Notes: a model not told the origin generated them from the letters alone. Counted from the stretch's first letter, positions 17,842 to 28,978 are shown. The stretch: 64,000 nt of DNA from Ruegeria sp. R14_0 (GCF_017743975.1 NZ_JAGHRC010000001.1:186001-250000); one strand, 5' to 3'. Translations and numbers: made by a program.

Positions 17842-19080
17842 ATGCCCTTACTCGTGATGAAATTTGGCGGCACATCGGTTGCCAACCTTGACCGTATCCG
17901 CCGTGCTGCGAAACGCATCGGCGTCGAAGTGGCCAAAGGCTATGACGTGATCGTCATCGTCTCGGCCATGTCCGGCAAGACGAACGAGCTTGTGGGTTGG
18001 GTCGACGAAACATCGCCGCTGTATGATGCGCGAGAATACGATGCCGTTGTGTCCTCGGGCGAGAACGTGACGGCTGGTCTGATGGCGCTGACCCTGCAGG
18101 AAATGGATATCCCGGCGCGCAGCTGGCAAGGCTGGCAAGTGCCGCTGAAGACCACCAGCGCCCATAGCCAGGCCCGGATCGAGGAAATTCCGACCGAGAA
18201 CCTGAACCAGAAGTTTGGCGAAGGCATGAAGGTTGCCGTCGTCGCTGGTTTCCAGGGCATCAGCCCCGAAGGCCGCATCACCACCTTGGGTAGGGGTGGC
18301 TCGGACACGACCGCCGTGGCCTTTGCTGCGGCCTTCGACGCTGAGCGGTGTGACATCTACACGGACGTGGACGGCGTCTATACCACCGACCCGCGCATCT
18401 GTGAAAAGGCGCGCAAGCTGGACCGAATCTCGTTCGAAGAGATGTTGGAGCTGGCCTCGCTGGGGGCCAAGGTGCTCCAGACGCGTTCGGTTGAACTGGC
18501 GATGCGGTACAAGGTGAAACTGCGCGTTCTATCAAGTTTCGAAGAACAATCCGACGAGGCCGGTACATTGGTCTGCGACGAGGAGGATATCATGGAATCC
18601 AATGTTGTGGCCGGTGTGGCCTATTCCCGCGACGAAGCCAAGATGACTGTTGTTTCCGTGGCGGACCGCCCGGGTATCGCTTCGATCATCTTTACTGCGC
18701 TCAGCGATGAGGGCGTGAACGTGGACATGATTGTGCAGAACATCTCGGACGAGGGGCGCACGGACATGACCTTTTCCTGCCCGACCGATCAGGTTGCACG
18801 GGCTGAAAAAGCGCTGCTGGCGATCAAGGATGCGGGCGAGCTGAACTATGCCGAGCTGGTCGCAGATACCGATGTTTGCAAGGTCTCGGTCGTGGGGATC
18901 GGGATGCGTTCGCAGTCAGGTGTGGCTGCCAAGATGTTCAAGGTACTCTCGGATGAGGGGATCAACATCAAGGTCATTACAACCTCTGAGATAAAAATTT
19001 CCGTCCTTGTCGACAGGAAATACATGGAACTTGCTGTTCAGGCACTGCATGATGCCTTTGAACTGGACAAGGCGGCCTGA
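17842..19080 (+). CDS. lysC: Aspartate kinase
   Basis: 412 aa from the ATG at 17842, giving the canonical MPLLVMKFGGTSVA start with K7-S12 as the KFGGTS nucleotide motif. It phosphorylates aspartate, the first step to lysine, methionine, threonine and diaminopimelate. An N-terminal amino-acid kinase domain (to about residue 245, with GRGGSDTTAVA and DVDGVYTTDPR) is followed by two ACT domains (about 265-412) that give feedback control by lysine and threonine. It is a monofunctional kinase without a homoserine dehydrogenase fusion. ptsP follows after 46 nt. Confidence 0.97.
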   Translation: MPLLVMKFGGTSVANLDRIRRAAKRIGVEVAKGYDVIVIVSAMSGKTNELVGWVDETSPLYDAREYDAVVSSGENVTAGLMALTLQEMDIPARSWQGWQVPLKTTSAHSQARIEEIPTENLNQKFGEGMKVAVVAGFQGISPEGRITTLGRGGSDTTAVAFAAAFDAERCDIYTDVDGVYTTDPRICEKARKLDRISFEEMLELASLGAKVLQTRSVELAMRYKVKLRVLSSFEEQSDEAGTLVCDEEDIMESNVVAGVAYSRDEAKMTVVSVADRPGIASIIFTALSDEGVNVDMIVQNISDEGRTDMTFSCPTDQVARAEKALLAIKDAGELNYAELVADTDVCKVSVVGIGMRSQSGVAAKMFKVLSDEGINIKVITTSEIKISVLVDRKYMELAVQALHDAFELDKAA

Positions 19081-19126
19081 GCATTTGAGCCAAGGGTCTC
19101 GCCTGACACCATAAACTGGTTGGGCC

Positions 19127-21370
19127 ATGGCAGAAGGCACCGAAACAGAATCCCGCAAGCTGCTAGGGCGGCTGCGCGAAGAGATGGCGAGCGAAGCCGC
19201 CGGTCAGGAACGTCTTGACCGGATCACCAGCCTGATCGCTGACAGCATCCGGGCCGAGGTCTGCTCGATCTATCTGTTCCGGGATTCCGAGACTCTGGAA
19301 CTGTGTGCAACCGAAGGATTGTCGCCCGAGGCGGTGCACAAAACCCGAATGCGGCTGGGCGAGGGCCTTGTGGGCCGCGTCGCGCAGTTCGGCAAGATCG
19401 TAAACACTGCGGATGCGCCGTCGACCAAGGGCTTCCGCTATATGCCGGAAACGGGCGAAGAGCGGTTTTCGTCCTTCCTGGGTGTACCGATTCAGCGTCT
19501 GGGCGAGAAGTTGGGCGTTCTGGTCGTCCAGTCCCGCGATGCGCGCGAATACTCAGCTGATGAGGTCTATGCGCTGGAAGTTGTCGCCATGGTTCTGGCA
19601 GAAATGACCGAGCTTGGCGCGTTTGTGGGCGAGGGCGCGGCCCTGTCCCCGCGCCACCAGCAATCGGTGCAGTTCAACGGCGGCCCGGCGCAAGAGGGAT
19701 CGGCCGAGGGGCATGTCTGGTTGCATGAACCACGCGTTGTGGTCACCAACCCGATTGCCGACGACCCCCATCGCGAGCGCGAACGCCTGACCGAGGCTGT
19801 GGATGAGCTGCGGGTGGGCGTCGACAAGATGCTTGAAATTTCGCAGGGCGGCGACAAAGAGCAACTGCAAGTTCTCGAAGCCTATCGGATGTTTGCCAAT
19901 TCCAAAGGCTGGATGCGCCGGATGGAAGAGGACATTGCCCTTGGCCTCAGTGCCGAAGCGGCGGTTGAGAAAGAGCAGTCGCAAGCCCGCGCCCGCATGG
20001 GGCAGGTAACCGACCCTTACTTGCGCGAACGTCTGGCCGATCTGGATGACCTCAGCAATCGGTTGCTTCGTATTCTGACCGGGCAGGGGGCCACCAACGG
20101 GGCCGATCTGCCGCCCGATCCGATCCTGATTGCACGTAACATCGGACCCGGTGACCTGCTGGAATATGGCCGGTCGCTGAAGGGCATCGTGCTCGAAGAA
20201 GGCTCGGTCGGCAGCCACGCAACAATTGTAGCCCGCGCCCTGGCGATTCCGCTGGTGGTTCATGTGGGCCATATCACGACCGAAGCGTTGAATGGTGATC
20301 ATATTCTGGTTGATGGCGATCAGGGCATGGTCCATCTGCGCCCCGAAGATACCGTCGTGTCCGCGTTCCGCGACAAGATCGCGATGCAGGCGAAAGCCCA
20401 GGAACGTTATGCGTCGATCCGCGATACTCCAACGGTGACGCGGGACGGTGAGCGGATCAATCTGGTCATGAACGCTGGCCTGATGGCGGATCTGCCGTCC
20501 TTGGGAAACTCAGGCGCCGAAGGCGTAGGCCTGTTCCGCACCGAGCTGCAGTTTCTGGTGCGCAACCAAATGCCCAAGCGGTCCGAGCTTGTGACGCAAT
20601 ATCAGCGTGTTATGGATGCCGCGGGCGAAAAGCGCGTCGTGTTCCGCACGCTGGATATCGGGTCGGACAAGGTCTTGCCCTACATGAAGCATGTTGAAGA
20701 GCCAAACCCGGCGCTGGGTTGGCGTGCGATCCGGGTCGGATTGGACAAACGCGGCGTGATGCGGATGCAGTTGCAGGCGTTGATGCGGGCAGCCAACGGC
20801 CGACCCTTGACCCTGATGTTCCCGTTTGTCGCACAGGCCGACGAATTCCGAGAGGCCAAGTGGGAAGTCAACAAGACCATCGAGCGCGAGAAGCGACTGG
20901 GTCACGTGCTGCCCGAGGCGATCGAGGTCGGCGCGATGCTGGAAACCCCATCGCTCGCCTTTGCGCCACAGAAGTTCTTTGATGAGGTCGATTTCGTCTC
21001 GATCGGTGGCAACGACCTGAAACAGTTCTTCTTTGCCGCTGACCGCGAGAACGAACTGGTGCGCCGTCGGTATGACACGCTCAATGTCAGTTTCCTCACC
21101 TTTATCGAGCGCATTGTCGAACGCTGCAACATTTCGAACACGCCCCTGTCTTTTTGCGGCGAGGATGCCGGACGTCCGGTCGAGGCGTTGTGCCTGGCTG
21201 CCATGGGCATTCGGACGCTGTCGATGCGCCCCGCGTCGATTGGTCCGGTCAAAAGCGTGTTGTTGCGGGCCGACTTACAATCGCTGCGCAAGATCATCGC
21301 CGACGCGCGTCACCGCGGTGAGCAATCGGTGCGACCATCAGTGATGGAGTGGTTGCGGAATCTGGGTTGA
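19127..21370 (+). CDS. ptsP: Nitrogen-PTS enzyme I, PEP-protein phosphotransferase
   Basis: 747-aa EI-Ntr. An N-terminal GAF domain (about residues 20-160, ADSIRAEVCSIYLFRDSETLELCATEGL) is fused to the enzyme I body. The phosphorylated His is H364 in GSVGSHATIVARA, and the PEP-binding catalytic Cys is C677 in LSFCGEDAGRP. It takes phosphate from PEP and passes it to NPr and EIIA-Ntr, a regulatory relay that senses nitrogen and potassium status rather than importing sugar. In enterobacteria the GAF domain responds to glutamine and 2-oxoglutarate. NPr and EIIA are not in this window. Confidence 0.97.
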   Translation: MAEGTETESRKLLGRLREEMASEAAGQERLDRITSLIADSIRAEVCSIYLFRDSETLELCATEGLSPEAVHKTRMRLGEGLVGRVAQFGKIVNTADAPSTKGFRYMPETGEERFSSFLGVPIQRLGEKLGVLVVQSRDAREYSADEVYALEVVAMVLAEMTELGAFVGEGAALSPRHQQSVQFNGGPAQEGSAEGHVWLHEPRVVVTNPIADDPHRERERLTEAVDELRVGVDKMLEISQGGDKEQLQVLEAYRMFANSKGWMRRMEEDIALGLSAEAAVEKEQSQARARMGQVTDPYLRERLADLDDLSNRLLRILTGQGATNGADLPPDPILIARNIGPGDLLEYGRSLKGIVLEEGSVGSHATIVARALAIPLVVHVGHITTEALNGDHILVDGDQGMVHLRPEDTVVSAFRDKIAMQAKAQERYASIRDTPTVTRDGERINLVMNAGLMADLPSLGNSGAEGVGLFRTELQFLVRNQMPKRSELVTQYQRVMDAAGEKRVVFRTLDIGSDKVLPYMKHVEEPNPALGWRAIRVGLDKRGVMRMQLQALMRAANGRPLTLMFPFVAQADEFREAKWEVNKTIEREKRLGHVLPEAIEVGAMLETPSLAFAPQKFFDEVDFVSIGGNDLKQFFFAADRENELVRRRYDTLNVSFLTFIERIVERCNISNTPLSFCGEDAGRPVEALCLAAMGIRTLSMRPASIGPVKSVLLRADLQSLRKIIADARHRGEQSVRPSVMEWLRNLG

Positions 21371-21404
21371 TTTTCCAGCCGCGCTTCCCTATTCAGTGCG
21401 TGAA

Positions 21405-21418
21405 TGTTAGCGATAACA
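21405..21418. promoter_or_regulatory. LacI-family-type operator upstream of zwf
   Basis: TGTTAGCGATAACA: perfect TGTTA/TAACA half-sites around a central CG, the usual form of LacI-family operators. It lies 62 nt upstream of the zwf ATG. No regulator gene is nearby, so the repressor would act in trans. Confidence 0.6.
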
Positions 21419-21480
21419 GTGCCCGCGTCCCAAGGCGATCAGCGCCAGGAGATGCCAGCAAGACCTAAAGGAGCCAACGG

Positions 21481-22926
<1,446 letters not shown>

Positions 22927-22928
22927 TC

Positions 22929-24734
22929 ATGGTTCATTCCGTCATCACCGACGTCACTCAACGCATCATCGACCGCAGCGCCGACCTGCGCGGCCCTCAT
23001 TTGGAGCGGATGGAACATGCGCGTTCCAAAGGTCCGGCGCGCGCGCATTTGTCCTGCAGCGGTCAGGCCCATGCCTATGCAGGTGCGGGCGAAGATCAAC
23101 AGACCATGGCCACTGGTACAGCAGGCAATCTGGGTATTGTCACCGCCTACAACGATATGCTGTCGGCTCACCAGCCGTTTGAACGGTATCCCGCTTTGAT
23201 CCGCGACGCGATCCGCGCTGCAGGCGGCACCGCTCAGGTCGCGGGCGGTGTGCCGGCCATGTGTGACGGTGTCACGCAAGGTGAAGCGGGGATGGAGCTG
23301 TCGCTGTTCTCGCGCGATGTGATTGCCTTGGCCACGGGCGTGGCGCTCAGCCACAACACCTACGATGCAGCCGTGTTTCTGGGCGTCTGTGATAAGATCG
23401 TCCCCGGTTTGATCATCGGCGCTCAGACGTTCGGCCATCTGCCAGCTGTGTTCCTGCCTGCCGGTCCAATGACCAGCGGTCTGCCCAACGACGAAAAGGC
23501 CAAGGTCCGCCAGCAATTCGCCGCCGGTGAAGTCGGACGCGACGAACTGATGAAGGCCGAGATGGCAGCCTATCACGGTCCGGGCACCTGCACCTTCTAT
23601 GGCACCGCAAATACCAACCAGATGCTGATGGAGTTTATGGGCCTGCACCTGCCGGGCTCGAGCTTCGTCAACCCGAACACGCCGTTGCGCGATGCGCTGA
23701 CCGAAGAAGGTGCGCGCCGCGCTTTGTCGTTAAGCGCGCTTGGCAATCACTATACGCCGGTCTGCCAGATTCTGGATGAACGCGCCTTTGTGAACGGTAT
23801 CGTGGGCCTGATGGCAACGGGCGGCTCGACCAACCTTTTGATCCACCTGATCGCCATGGCGCGCGCAGGCGGTATCGTATTGGATTGGGAGGATTTTTCG
23901 GACATCTCCGCCGTGGTGCCGTTGGTCGCGCGGGTCTATCCAAACGGGTTGGCCGATGTGAACCATTTCCATGCCGCGGGCGGATTGGGGTACTGCATCG
24001 GCACCCTGCTGGAAGACGGTTTGCTGCATCCCGATACGCTGACCGTCGCGGGGCAGGGCCTGCATCGTTACACGCAGGAACCCAAGCTGAAGGATGGTGA
24101 CCTGATCTGGGAAGATGGCGCGGGCCATAGCCTGAACGAAAAGATCGTCCGTTCGGCCAAAGACCCGTTCCAGCCCACCGGTGGCTTGTCTCGCCTGACT
24201 GGCAATCTGGGTACTGGCGTGATGAAGGTTTCGGCTGTCGCGCCTGAACACCAGGTCGTCGAAGCTCCTGTCCGTGTGTTCAACGATCAGGACGAGGTCA
24301 AAACCGCTTTCAAGGCCGGGGAATTCACGGACGATGTGATTGTCGTCGTACGTTTCCAGGGCCCCAAGGCAAACGGCATGCCCGAGCTGCACTCGTTGAC
24401 CCCAATCCTGTCGATCCTGCAGGGCCGCGGGCAAAAGGTGGCGCTGGTCACGGATGGCCGCATGTCCGGCGCATCCGGTAAAGTTCCCGCCGCGATCCAC
24501 GTCTGCCCCGAGGCGCTGGACGGTGGCGCAATCGCGTGCCTACAGGATGGCGATATCCTGCGTGTCGATGCGGTGAAGGGCGAGCTAGAGATCCTGACCC
24601 CCGGCGTCCTTGATCGCGCGCCAGCCGTCGCCGATTTGACGGGCAACCAACATGGCGTTGGCCGCGATCTCTTCGGTACCTTCCGCCAAAATGTCGGGTC
24701 TGCGGACACCGGCGCCAGCATTTTCGGAGCTTGA
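22929..24734 (+). CDS. edd: Phosphogluconate dehydratase
   Basis: 601 aa of the IlvD/Edd family. It dehydrates 6-phosphogluconate to 2-keto-3-deoxy-6-phosphogluconate. Cluster-ligand Cys are expected in GGVPAMCDGVTQGEAGMELS, FLGVCDKIVPG and GTCTFYGTANTNQM, all present, as needed for the Fe-S centre. The TDGRMSGASGKVPAAIHVCPEA segment near the C-terminus is the family signature. The length and the PGTCTFYGTANTNQMLMEFMG stretch (shortened here) favour Edd over dihydroxy-acid dehydratase, and the neighbours zwf and eda confirm the pathway. Confidence 0.97.
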   Translation: MVHSVITDVTQRIIDRSADLRGPHLERMEHARSKGPARAHLSCSGQAHAYAGAGEDQQTMATGTAGNLGIVTAYNDMLSAHQPFERYPALIRDAIRAAGGTAQVAGGVPAMCDGVTQGEAGMELSLFSRDVIALATGVALSHNTYDAAVFLGVCDKIVPGLIIGAQTFGHLPAVFLPAGPMTSGLPNDEKAKVRQQFAAGEVGRDELMKAEMAAYHGPGTCTFYGTANTNQMLMEFMGLHLPGSSFVNPNTPLRDALTEEGARRALSLSALGNHYTPVCQILDERAFVNGIVGLMATGGSTNLLIHLIAMARAGGIVLDWEDFSDISAVVPLVARVYPNGLADVNHFHAAGGLGYCIGTLLEDGLLHPDTLTVAGQGLHRYTQEPKLKDGDLIWEDGAGHSLNEKIVRSAKDPFQPTGGLSRLTGNLGTGVMKVSAVAPEHQVVEAPVRVFNDQDEVKTAFKAGEFTDDVIVVVRFQGPKANGMPELHSLTPILSILQGRGQKVALVTDGRMSGASGKVPAAIHVCPEALDGGAIACLQDGDILRVDAVKGELEILTPGVLDRAPAVADLTGNQHGVGRDLFGTFRQNVGSADTGASIFGA

Positions 24735-24737
24735 TCC

Positions 24738-25370
24738 ATGTCCAAAACCCAACGCACCCGCGAAATCTGTGCTTTGGCCCCAATCGTTCCCGTGCTCGTC
24801 GTCGACGATGCGGCACAGGCGCGCCCACTGGCCGAGGCGCTGGTGGCCGGTGGTCTGCCTGCGCTTGAGGTTACTCTGCGCACACCTGCGGCTCTGGACG
24901 CGATCCGAGCCATGGCTGAGGTTCCCGGCGGCGTCGTCGGTGCAGGTACGCTGGTCACGCCCGAAGACGTGCGGGCGGCCAAAGAAGCGGGTGCACAGTT
25001 TGGCGTGTCTCCGGGCGCAACAGACGCGCTGATCGCGGCCTGTGAAGCCGAAGGGCTGCCGCTGCTGCCAGGTGCGGCGACCGCAAGCGAGGCAATGGCC
25101 CTGCTGGAAAAAGGCTATGACATGCTCAAATTCTTCCCGGCCGAAGCCTCTGGCGGCGCGCCCGCTTTGAAGGCCATCGGTGCCCCTCTGCCACAGATCA
25201 AATTCTGCCCGACCGGAGGCGTGTCTCCTGAAAACGCGCGCAATTACCTGTCTTTGTCCAACGTCGTGTGTGCAGGTGGCAGCTGGGTCGCACCAAAACA
25301 AATGGTCATCGATGGCGATTGGGCAGGCATCGAAAACCTTGCGCGCTCAGCGTCCAAGCTGATGGATTGA
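24738..25370 (+). CDS. eda: KDPG/KHG aldolase
   Basis: 210 aa. It splits 2-keto-3-deoxy-6-phosphogluconate to pyruvate and glyceraldehyde-3-phosphate, the last Entner-Doudoroff step; many family members also act on 4-hydroxy-2-oxoglutarate. The Schiff-base lysine is K131 in MLKFFPAEASGG. Other family segments are APIVPVLVVDD, GGLPALEVTLRTPAAL, VGAGTLVTPEDV and FCPTGGVSPENA. It is 3 nt after edd, completing the operon. Length and motifs are normal. Confidence 0.97.
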   Translation: MSKTQRTREICALAPIVPVLVVDDAAQARPLAEALVAGGLPALEVTLRTPAALDAIRAMAEVPGGVVGAGTLVTPEDVRAAKEAGAQFGVSPGATDALIAACEAEGLPLLPGAATASEAMALLEKGYDMLKFFPAEASGGAPALKAIGAPLPQIKFCPTGGVSPENARNYLSLSNVVCAGGSWVAPKQMVIDGDWAGIENLARSASKLMD

Positions 25371-25421
25371 CGCCGCCAAAGGCTGCGTTAGGGTGGGCGT
25401 CAATTCTTACAGGTTGATCCC

Positions 25422-26612
25422 ATGACAGACCCTATATCTTTGGCGCAAGGGCGCGCATATCTGGCGATTCCCGGACCTTCGGTGATGCCCGACGCGGTGT
25501 TGCAGGCCATGCACCGCCCGTCACCGAATATCTACGACGGTGAGTTGATCGAGATGATGCCCGCGCTGACCCGCGATCTGTGCCGTGTGGCGCGCACCGA
25601 TCACAATGTGGCAATCTATATCGCCAACGGTCACGGCACGTGGGAGGCCGCGCTATCCAACGTGATCGCGCCCGGTGAAACGGTGCTGGCCCCGGCGTCG
25701 GGGCGGTTCACCCATGGGTGGGCCGAGATGGCCGAGGGGATCGGGGCCAAGATCGATGTGATCGACTTCGGTTCGTCCTCGGCCTGGGATTTGGATCGGA
25801 TTGCCGACGCTTTGCGCGCGGACACGGCCCATCAGATCAAGGCTGTTCTGGCGGTTCACGTCGATACTTCCAGCTCGATCCGGAATGACATTCCGGCGTT
25901 GCGGGCGGTGTTGAACGATCTGGGTCACCCGGCGCTCTTGATGGCGGATTGCATCGCCTCCTTGGGGTGCGACCAGTTCGAAATGGACGCCTGGGGCGTC
26001 GATGTTATGGTCACCGCCTGCCAGAAGGGTCTGATGACACCAGCCGGTACAGGGTTCGTGTTTTTCAACGAGAAGGCACAAGCCAAACGTGCCTCGATGC
26101 CGCGCGTGTCCCGGTATTGGGATTGGCAGCCAAGAGCGAACCCCGAACTGTTCTATCAGTACTTCAATGGCACTGCACCGACGCATCACTTGTATGGCCT
26201 GCGTGCCGCGCTGGACCTGATCCTCGCCGAGGGAATCGAGCAGGTGTGGGCACGCCACAAACGTCTGGCAACTGCAATCTGGGCGGCCTGCGAGATCTGG
26301 GCACAAGGTGGCGCACTACAGATCAATGTTGCCGATCGCAGGCATCGCAGCCATGCTGTGACCGCTCTGCGATTGACAGACGGTCGCGGCACACCGCTGC
26401 GAGAGTTTACTGAACACAAGCTGGGCTTAACCCTCGGCATCGGTCTGGGGATGGAGGATTGGGATGGATGCTTCCGTCTTGGTCACATGGGCTATGTGAA
26501 CGGGCAGATGGTCATGGCGATGTTGGGTGGCGTGGAAACTGCGATGGCCGCGTTGGACATCCCCCGAGGCCAGGGCGCGCTTGAGGCCGCTGCTGCCACG
26601 CTGGCGGCATAG
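25422..26612 (+). CDS. Class V aminotransferase (alanine/serine-glyoxylate aminotransferase type)
   Basis: 396-aa PLP enzyme. The PLP lysine is K202 in TACQKGLMTPAG, and the upstream HVDTSSSIRND and LLMADCIASLG motifs are those of the alanine- and serine-glyoxylate aminotransferase group. The N-terminal IPGPSVMPDAVLQAMHRPSPN matches too. It would move an amino group from alanine or serine to glyoxylate. The gene lies 51 nt after eda but probably outside that operon. It is followed by repeat copy 4. The donor amino acid is not settled by the sequence. Confidence 0.9.
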   Translation: MTDPISLAQGRAYLAIPGPSVMPDAVLQAMHRPSPNIYDGELIEMMPALTRDLCRVARTDHNVAIYIANGHGTWEAALSNVIAPGETVLAPASGRFTHGWAEMAEGIGAKIDVIDFGSSSAWDLDRIADALRADTAHQIKAVLAVHVDTSSSIRNDIPALRAVLNDLGHPALLMADCIASLGCDQFEMDAWGVDVMVTACQKGLMTPAGTGFVFFNEKAQAKRASMPRVSRYWDWQPRANPELFYQYFNGTAPTHHLYGLRAALDLILAEGIEQVWARHKRLATAIWAACEIWAQGGALQINVADRRHRSHAVTALRLTDGRGTPLREFTEHKLGLTLGIGLGMEDWDGCFRLGHMGYVNGQMVMAMLGGVETAMAALDIPRGQGALEAAAATLAA

Positions 26613-26628
26613 CGACTAAATCCGCGTC

Positions 26629-26697
26629 TTCATCTGGCCCAAAATATCCTCGGGGGAGTCGCGCCTTGTGCGCGATGGGGGGCAGACAGCCCCCCCT
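26629..26697 (-). repeat. Modular intergenic repeat, copy 4 (inverted)
   Basis: Core TTCATCTGGCCC then AAAATATCCTCGGGGGAG (26629-26658), hairpin TCGCGC-CTTGT-GCGCGA (26659-26675) and hairpin GGGGGGC-AGACA-GCCCCCC. It fills the gap between two convergent aminotransferase genes and probably terminates both. Confidence 0.7.
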
Positions 26698-26703
26698 AAC
26701 CCG

Positions 26704-27813
26704 TCACTCAGCTTGCGCCTTGGCTGCGGCCAACGCGACCGGCAAGGCGGCCGCAAAAGCCTCCAGATCAGATGTCTCACCACAGCTGACACGGATGCAA
26801 CGGTTTTGCGGCGCGGCAAACGGCATACGCACAAAAATGCCCTGCGCGACCAGCGCATCCAGAACGGCCTTGGCAAATGCCCCATCCTGCCCACAATCAA
26901 TGGCGACGAAATTCGTGGCTGAGGGCAGGGGGGTCAACCCGTTCGCGCGCGCGATCCGGCCAATCTGCTCGCGCGCATTGGCGATACGAGACTGGACGTG
27001 CTCCAGCCAATCGTAGTCCTGCAAAGCCGCCAGAGCGCCAGCCTGTGCCGCTCGATTCATCCCAAAATGATTGCGCACTTTGTTGAAGGCCAAGATCAGG
27101 CCCGGCGCCGCGATGGCATAGCCCACGCGCGCACCCGCCATGCCGTAAACCTTGGAAAAGGTCCGCATACGGATCACGCGAGGATCGTCAGCGGCAACTG
27201 GGGCGGCAGTACCCTCTGGCGCGCATTCCACATAAGCCTCGTCCAGTACAAGCAGGCACCCGTCCGGCAGGTTATCCAATGCGCTCAAAATGTTCGCGCC
27301 AGAGAGCCAACTGCCCATCGGGTTGTCGGGGTTGGCCAGATAAACCAGCTTGGCATCTACTTCGGCCGCCTTGGCAAACAACGCCATGGGGTCTTCGTGA
27401 TCGTCGCGGTAGGGCACTTTGTGCAGGGTGCCGCCAAAACCGGCCACGTGGTAACTGAAGGTCGGGTAAGCCCCGTCCGAGGTGACAACCGCATCCCCAG
27501 GGCCAACCATCAGGCGCACCAGATACCCCAACAGCCCGTCGATCCCTTCGCCCACGACGATGTTCTCGGGCGTCACGCCGTGGTGATCGGCCAAAGCGTT
27601 GCGCAGATCGTGGTTTTCGGGGTCGCCATACATCCAGATGCCTGTGTCGGCCATCGCGGCGATGGCCCGTGGCGAGGGACCAAACACGCTTTCATTCGCC
27701 CCCAGCCGAGCAACAAACGGCGCGCCGCGCTGGCGTTCCTGTGTTTCGGGGCCAACAAAGGGCACGGTTGCAGGCAGGGATTGGGCAAGCGGGGTATAGC
27801 GAGGCTCAGTCAT
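26704..27813 (-). CDS. Histidinol-phosphate-aminotransferase-like PLP aminotransferase
   Basis: 369 aa from the ATG at 27813 (MTEPRYTPLAQSLPATVPFVGPE). It is a fold-type I class I/II aminotransferase: the GANESVFGPSP N-terminal motif, YLANPDNPMGSW substrate loop, LDEAYVECA and the PLP-lysine region RTFSKVYGMAGARVGYAI are as in HisC. Because HisC-like enzymes in alphaproteobacteria often act on phenylpyruvate or other substrates and no his genes are near, I do not assign hisC. It is divergent from the SMP-30-like gene with inverted repeats between them. Confidence 0.88.
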   Translation of the reverse strand: MTEPRYTPLAQSLPATVPFVGPETQERQRGAPFVARLGANESVFGPSPRAIAAMADTGIWMYGDPENHDLRNALADHHGVTPENIVVGEGIDGLLGYLVRLMVGPGDAVVTSDGAYPTFSYHVAGFGGTLHKVPYRDDHEDPMALFAKAAEVDAKLVYLANPDNPMGSWLSGANILSALDNLPDGCLLVLDEAYVECAPEGTAAPVAADDPRVIRMRTFSKVYGMAGARVGYAIAAPGLILAFNKVRNHFGMNRAAQAGALAALQDYDWLEHVQSRIANAREQIGRIARANGLTPLPSATNFVAIDCGQDGAFAKAVLDALVAQGIFVRMPFAAPQNRCIRVSCGETSDLEAFAAALPVALAAAKAQAE

Positions 27814-27824
27814 GGGGGCAGATA

Positions 27825-27857
27825 AACGCAAGGTCACAAGACAGGCAAGCTTGCGTT
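27825..27857. repeat. Inverted repeats in a divergent promoter region
   Basis: AACGCAAG (27825-27832) and CTTGCGTT (27850-27857) form a perfect 8-bp inverted repeat with 17 bp between, overlapping a 10-bp palindrome GCAAGCTTGC (27845-27854). An outer pair GGTCACA (27832-27838) / TGTGACC (27879-27885) is also present. All lie between divergent start codons, so they may be operators; no regulator is adjacent. Confidence 0.35.
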
Positions 27858-27907
27858 GCGCAGAGATGCTTCGCACTCTGTGACCAACACGTCAGGGAGG
27901 AGCGCAC

Positions 27908-28978
27908 ATGCGCATCGTTTTGGGTCTTTTGATCGTCGGACTCGCTTATCTGGTATTCTGGCCGGTCCCGGTGCAGCCGGTGGTTTGGGACCCGCCTGAG
28001 GCACCTGGCTTTACAGGTGAGTATGCGGAAAACAACGCCTTGGACGGGCTGGAGCTGATCTCTTTGCCGGACGGTCAGATTGGTCCCGAAGACATTGCGA
28101 TCATACCGGACGGCACGGTGTTTACGACCTCGTTGTCGGGGGCGCTTTTTCAGATTGACGGGGACGAACCGGTCAAAGTTGACGATTTGGGCGGTCGACC
28201 CTTGGGCCTGAAAGCCGGGCCTGAGGGCGCGCTGTACATCGCAGACAGTTTTCGTGGCATAATGCGGTGGACCGGGCCCGGCACGCTGGAAACAGTGATT
28301 TCCGAGATCGACGGCGCGCCGGTGATTTATGCAAACCAGCTGGACGTGGCGCAGGACGGGACGATCTATTTCTCGAATTCGTCTGACCGGTTTGACCCCG
28401 AGACCATGGGTGGGACCAAGCCAACATCGGTTCTGACCATATGGGAGCAATCGGACACGGGCTATGTCGCCCGCCATTCCCCCGACGGCACGGCTGAAAA
28501 ACTGGCCGAAGGGTTCGTCTATACCAATGGCGTTGCTTTGTCGCCCGACGAAGATTTCCTGCTGATCGCTGAAACTGGGCAGGCGCGGGTGCACAAGCTG
28601 TGGCTGACAGGGCCAAAAGCGGGCCAGCAAGAGGTTCTGCTGGATAACCTGCCCGGTTATCCCGACAATATCGAGGCGCAGGGCGACGGTACCTATTGGA
28701 TGGCTTTCGCCAGCCCGCGCGTCCCCACCGAGGCGCTGATGCCGTACCCTTTTCTGCGCAAAGTGCTCTGGCGGTTGGGGCCGATGGTGCGACCCGCTCC
28801 GATCCATCGGGGAATGATCATTCAGTTTGATGGTGAGGGGACGATTTTGCAAAACCTGCAGGATCCCGATGGTCGCGTGGGCATTACCACCGGCGGCAAG
28901 GTCGCCGGGGACCAGCTCTATGTGACGACGCTGGACTCGCCATGGTTCGGGCGAATGTCCGTCTCGGATCTGCCCTAA
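27908..28978 (+). CDS. SMP-30 / strictosidine-synthase-like beta-propeller protein, membrane anchored
   Basis: 356 aa with an N-terminal hydrophobic anchor (RIVLGLLIVGLAYLVFWPVPV). The body carries repeated beta-propeller strands: GPEDIAIIPDGTVFTTSLSG, GPEGALYIADSFRGIMRW, ANQLDVAQDGTIYFSNSSDRF and TNGVALSPDEDFLLIAETG, then PGYPDNIEAQGDGTYW. This is the layout of the APMAP / strictosidine-synthase-like group of calcium-dependent esterases and lactonases. The active site faces the periplasm. The substrate is unknown. An excellent GGGAGGAG ribosome site precedes the ATG. Confidence 0.88.
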   Translation: MRIVLGLLIVGLAYLVFWPVPVQPVVWDPPEAPGFTGEYAENNALDGLELISLPDGQIGPEDIAIIPDGTVFTTSLSGALFQIDGDEPVKVDDLGGRPLGLKAGPEGALYIADSFRGIMRWTGPGTLETVISEIDGAPVIYANQLDVAQDGTIYFSNSSDRFDPETMGGTKPTSVLTIWEQSDTGYVARHSPDGTAEKLAEGFVYTNGVALSPDEDFLLIAETGQARVHKLWLTGPKAGQQEVLLDNLPGYPDNIEAQGDGTYWMAFASPRVPTEALMPYPFLRKVLWRLGPMVRPAPIHRGMIIQFDGEGTILQNLQDPDGRVGITTGGKVAGDQLYVTTLDSPWFGRMSVSDLP

